Positions 6,395-6,743 of a stretch of 6,743 nt of DNA are shown here, one piece after another. Every line of letters begins with the position of its first letter. Within the stretch, counting starts at the first letter, position 1. Source of the DNA: Spongiicolonus versatilis (GTDB lineage Bacteria; Pseudomonadota; Gammaproteobacteria; Arenicellales; Spongiicolonaceae); the NCBI GenBank assembly GCA_028286165.1, contig JAPYMU010000018.1, positions 1 to 6,743 on the forward strand, written 5' to 3'. A model generated the notes under the pieces. The model saw nothing but the letters and a program-made list of their open reading frames with translations, did no database searches and was not told where the DNA came from. Both the position numbers and the translations under genes were made by a program.

Positions 6395-6634
6395 ATGCAC
6401 CCAAATCAAATCGAAAGCGCGAAAGAAAACATCAATTTCCTGAGCCGCGCCATGCTGGCGTATATTGCCGGCGGGTATTTGCTTGCCGGGGCGGTGGGCA
6501 ACCACTTGGCAGGCAAGTTTGAGCAAGGGAATTGGAGCATCGCCACCGTGTGCCTGGTGGGTTTGGGGTCGGAAGTCGTCCGCCTGCAGCGCAAAATCAG
6601 GCGCCTCATCCGGCAAATCGGAGAAACATCATGA
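6395..6634 (+). CDS. Small two-helix membrane protein, function unknown
   Basis: A 79-residue protein that I do not recognise. A polar, amphipathic N-terminus (1-14) precedes a hydrophobic helix at about 15-38 rich in Ala and Gly (AYIAGGYLLAGAVG). A short polar turn follows (39-47), then a second helix at about 48-63, and a strongly basic C-terminal helix (RLQRKIRRLIRQI, 63-75). By the positive-inside rule the tail should be cytoplasmic. With two helices the N-terminus would be cytoplasmic too. The ATG at 6395 is chosen because further in-frame sequence to the left runs into the divergent enolase-family gene and is an unrelated shadow of it. There is no visible ribosome site, so the message may be leaderless. 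The stop overlaps the next start as ATGA, so the two products are probably made together. The shape recalls short uncharacterised inner-membrane proteins and also holin-like proteins, but no lysis or phage gene is near. Confidence 0.7.
   Translation: MHPNQIESAKENINFLSRAMLAYIAGGYLLAGAVGNHLAGKFEQGNWSIATVCLVGLGSEVVRLQRKIRRLIRQIGETS
6620..6623 (+). promoter_or_regulatory. Shine-Dalgarno sequence of the last small gene
   Basis: GGAG lies 7 bp before the ATG at 6631, at the very end of the preceding small gene. It supports that ATG as a real start even though the gene is cut off after 37 codons. Confidence 0.55.
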
Positions 6635-6743
6635 GAGACATCGTCCTTCCCGACATCGTCGTTTATTTCTCGATGGCACTCGCCCTCGTGGGCGTGGTGG
6701 GCACCATCTTTTCCAACCTCATCGCCGAGTGGCTGGATGAGCG
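6631..6743 (+). CDS. Second small membrane protein, truncated by the window edge
   Basis: This frame opens with ATG overlapping the previous stop (ATGA) and stays open to the end of the window, showing 37 codons. The peptide begins MRDIVLPDIVVYFSMALALV and continues with a hydrophobic stretch to about residue 29, then turns charged (EWLDE). This looks like a single N-terminal transmembrane helix with a cytoplasmic or periplasmic tail just starting. A GGAG at good spacing supports the start. The coupling to the two-helix protein before it suggests a shared membrane complex, but nothing in the visible part identifies a family. The real length is unknown. Confidence 0.6.
   Translation, partial: MRDIVLPDIVVYFSMALALVGVVGTIFSNLIAEWLDE

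Noticed and set aside
6346..6396. ATG at 6396 as the start of the enolase-family gene, adding 17 residues
   Set aside because: The extra residues (Gly-rich) do not belong to the capping domain, no ribosome site precedes the ATG, and the codon overlaps the start codon of the divergent gene. GTG at 6345 gives the usual N-terminus.

Overview
The window is dense, GC-rich bacterial chromosome (roughly two-thirds G+C by eye) with almost no intergenic space. The order yfgM (3' part), bamB, der is the outer-membrane-assembly and ribosome-GTPase block typical of Gammaproteobacteria and Betaproteobacteria, where hisS usually lies upstream. I therefore read it as a proteobacterium, probably gammaproteobacterial. 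Nothing seen here fixes the genus. The close-packed style would suit an uncultured marine or symbiotic lineage, but that is a guess.

Left part (2-3833, + strand): four genes follow one another with junctions of 4 bp overlap, 3 bp gap and 4 bp overlap. They are the C-terminal 145 codons of a YfgM-like TPR protein, the lipoprotein BamB, the double GTPase Der, and then, unexpectedly, PuuE, the metal-independent allantoinase derived from polysaccharide deacetylases. The first three serve envelope protein export and assembly (YfgM, BamB) and 50S ribosome maturation (Der). PuuE opens the allantoin ring in purine breakdown and has no functional tie to them.

Middle part (3857-6345, - strand): this is a two-gene unit that converges on puuE with only 23 bp between stop codons. 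The first gene in transcription order (5158-6345) encodes an enolase-superfamily protein of the mandelate racemase/sugar-acid dehydratase type. Its first metal-ligand aspartate appears to be replaced by glycine. Its TGA overlaps the GTG start of an LplT-like 12-helix MFS transporter (3857-5161), which resembles the transporter part of bacterial LplT/Aas lysophospholipid systems but stands alone.

Right part (6346-6743): a 49-bp divergent gap carries a good -10 hexamer for the minus strand, placed so that the transcript could begin at or next to the GTG start codon. To its right, on the + strand, lie a 79-residue two-helix membrane protein and an ATGA-coupled second small membrane protein cut by the window edge. 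I do not recognise either one. They are the least explained genes here.

No tRNA, rRNA, CRISPR array, insertion sequence or attachment site was seen. The most notable points are puuE coupled to der, the unusual active site of the enolase-family protein, and the small membrane-protein pair. I see no clear evidence of a wholly new multi-gene system.
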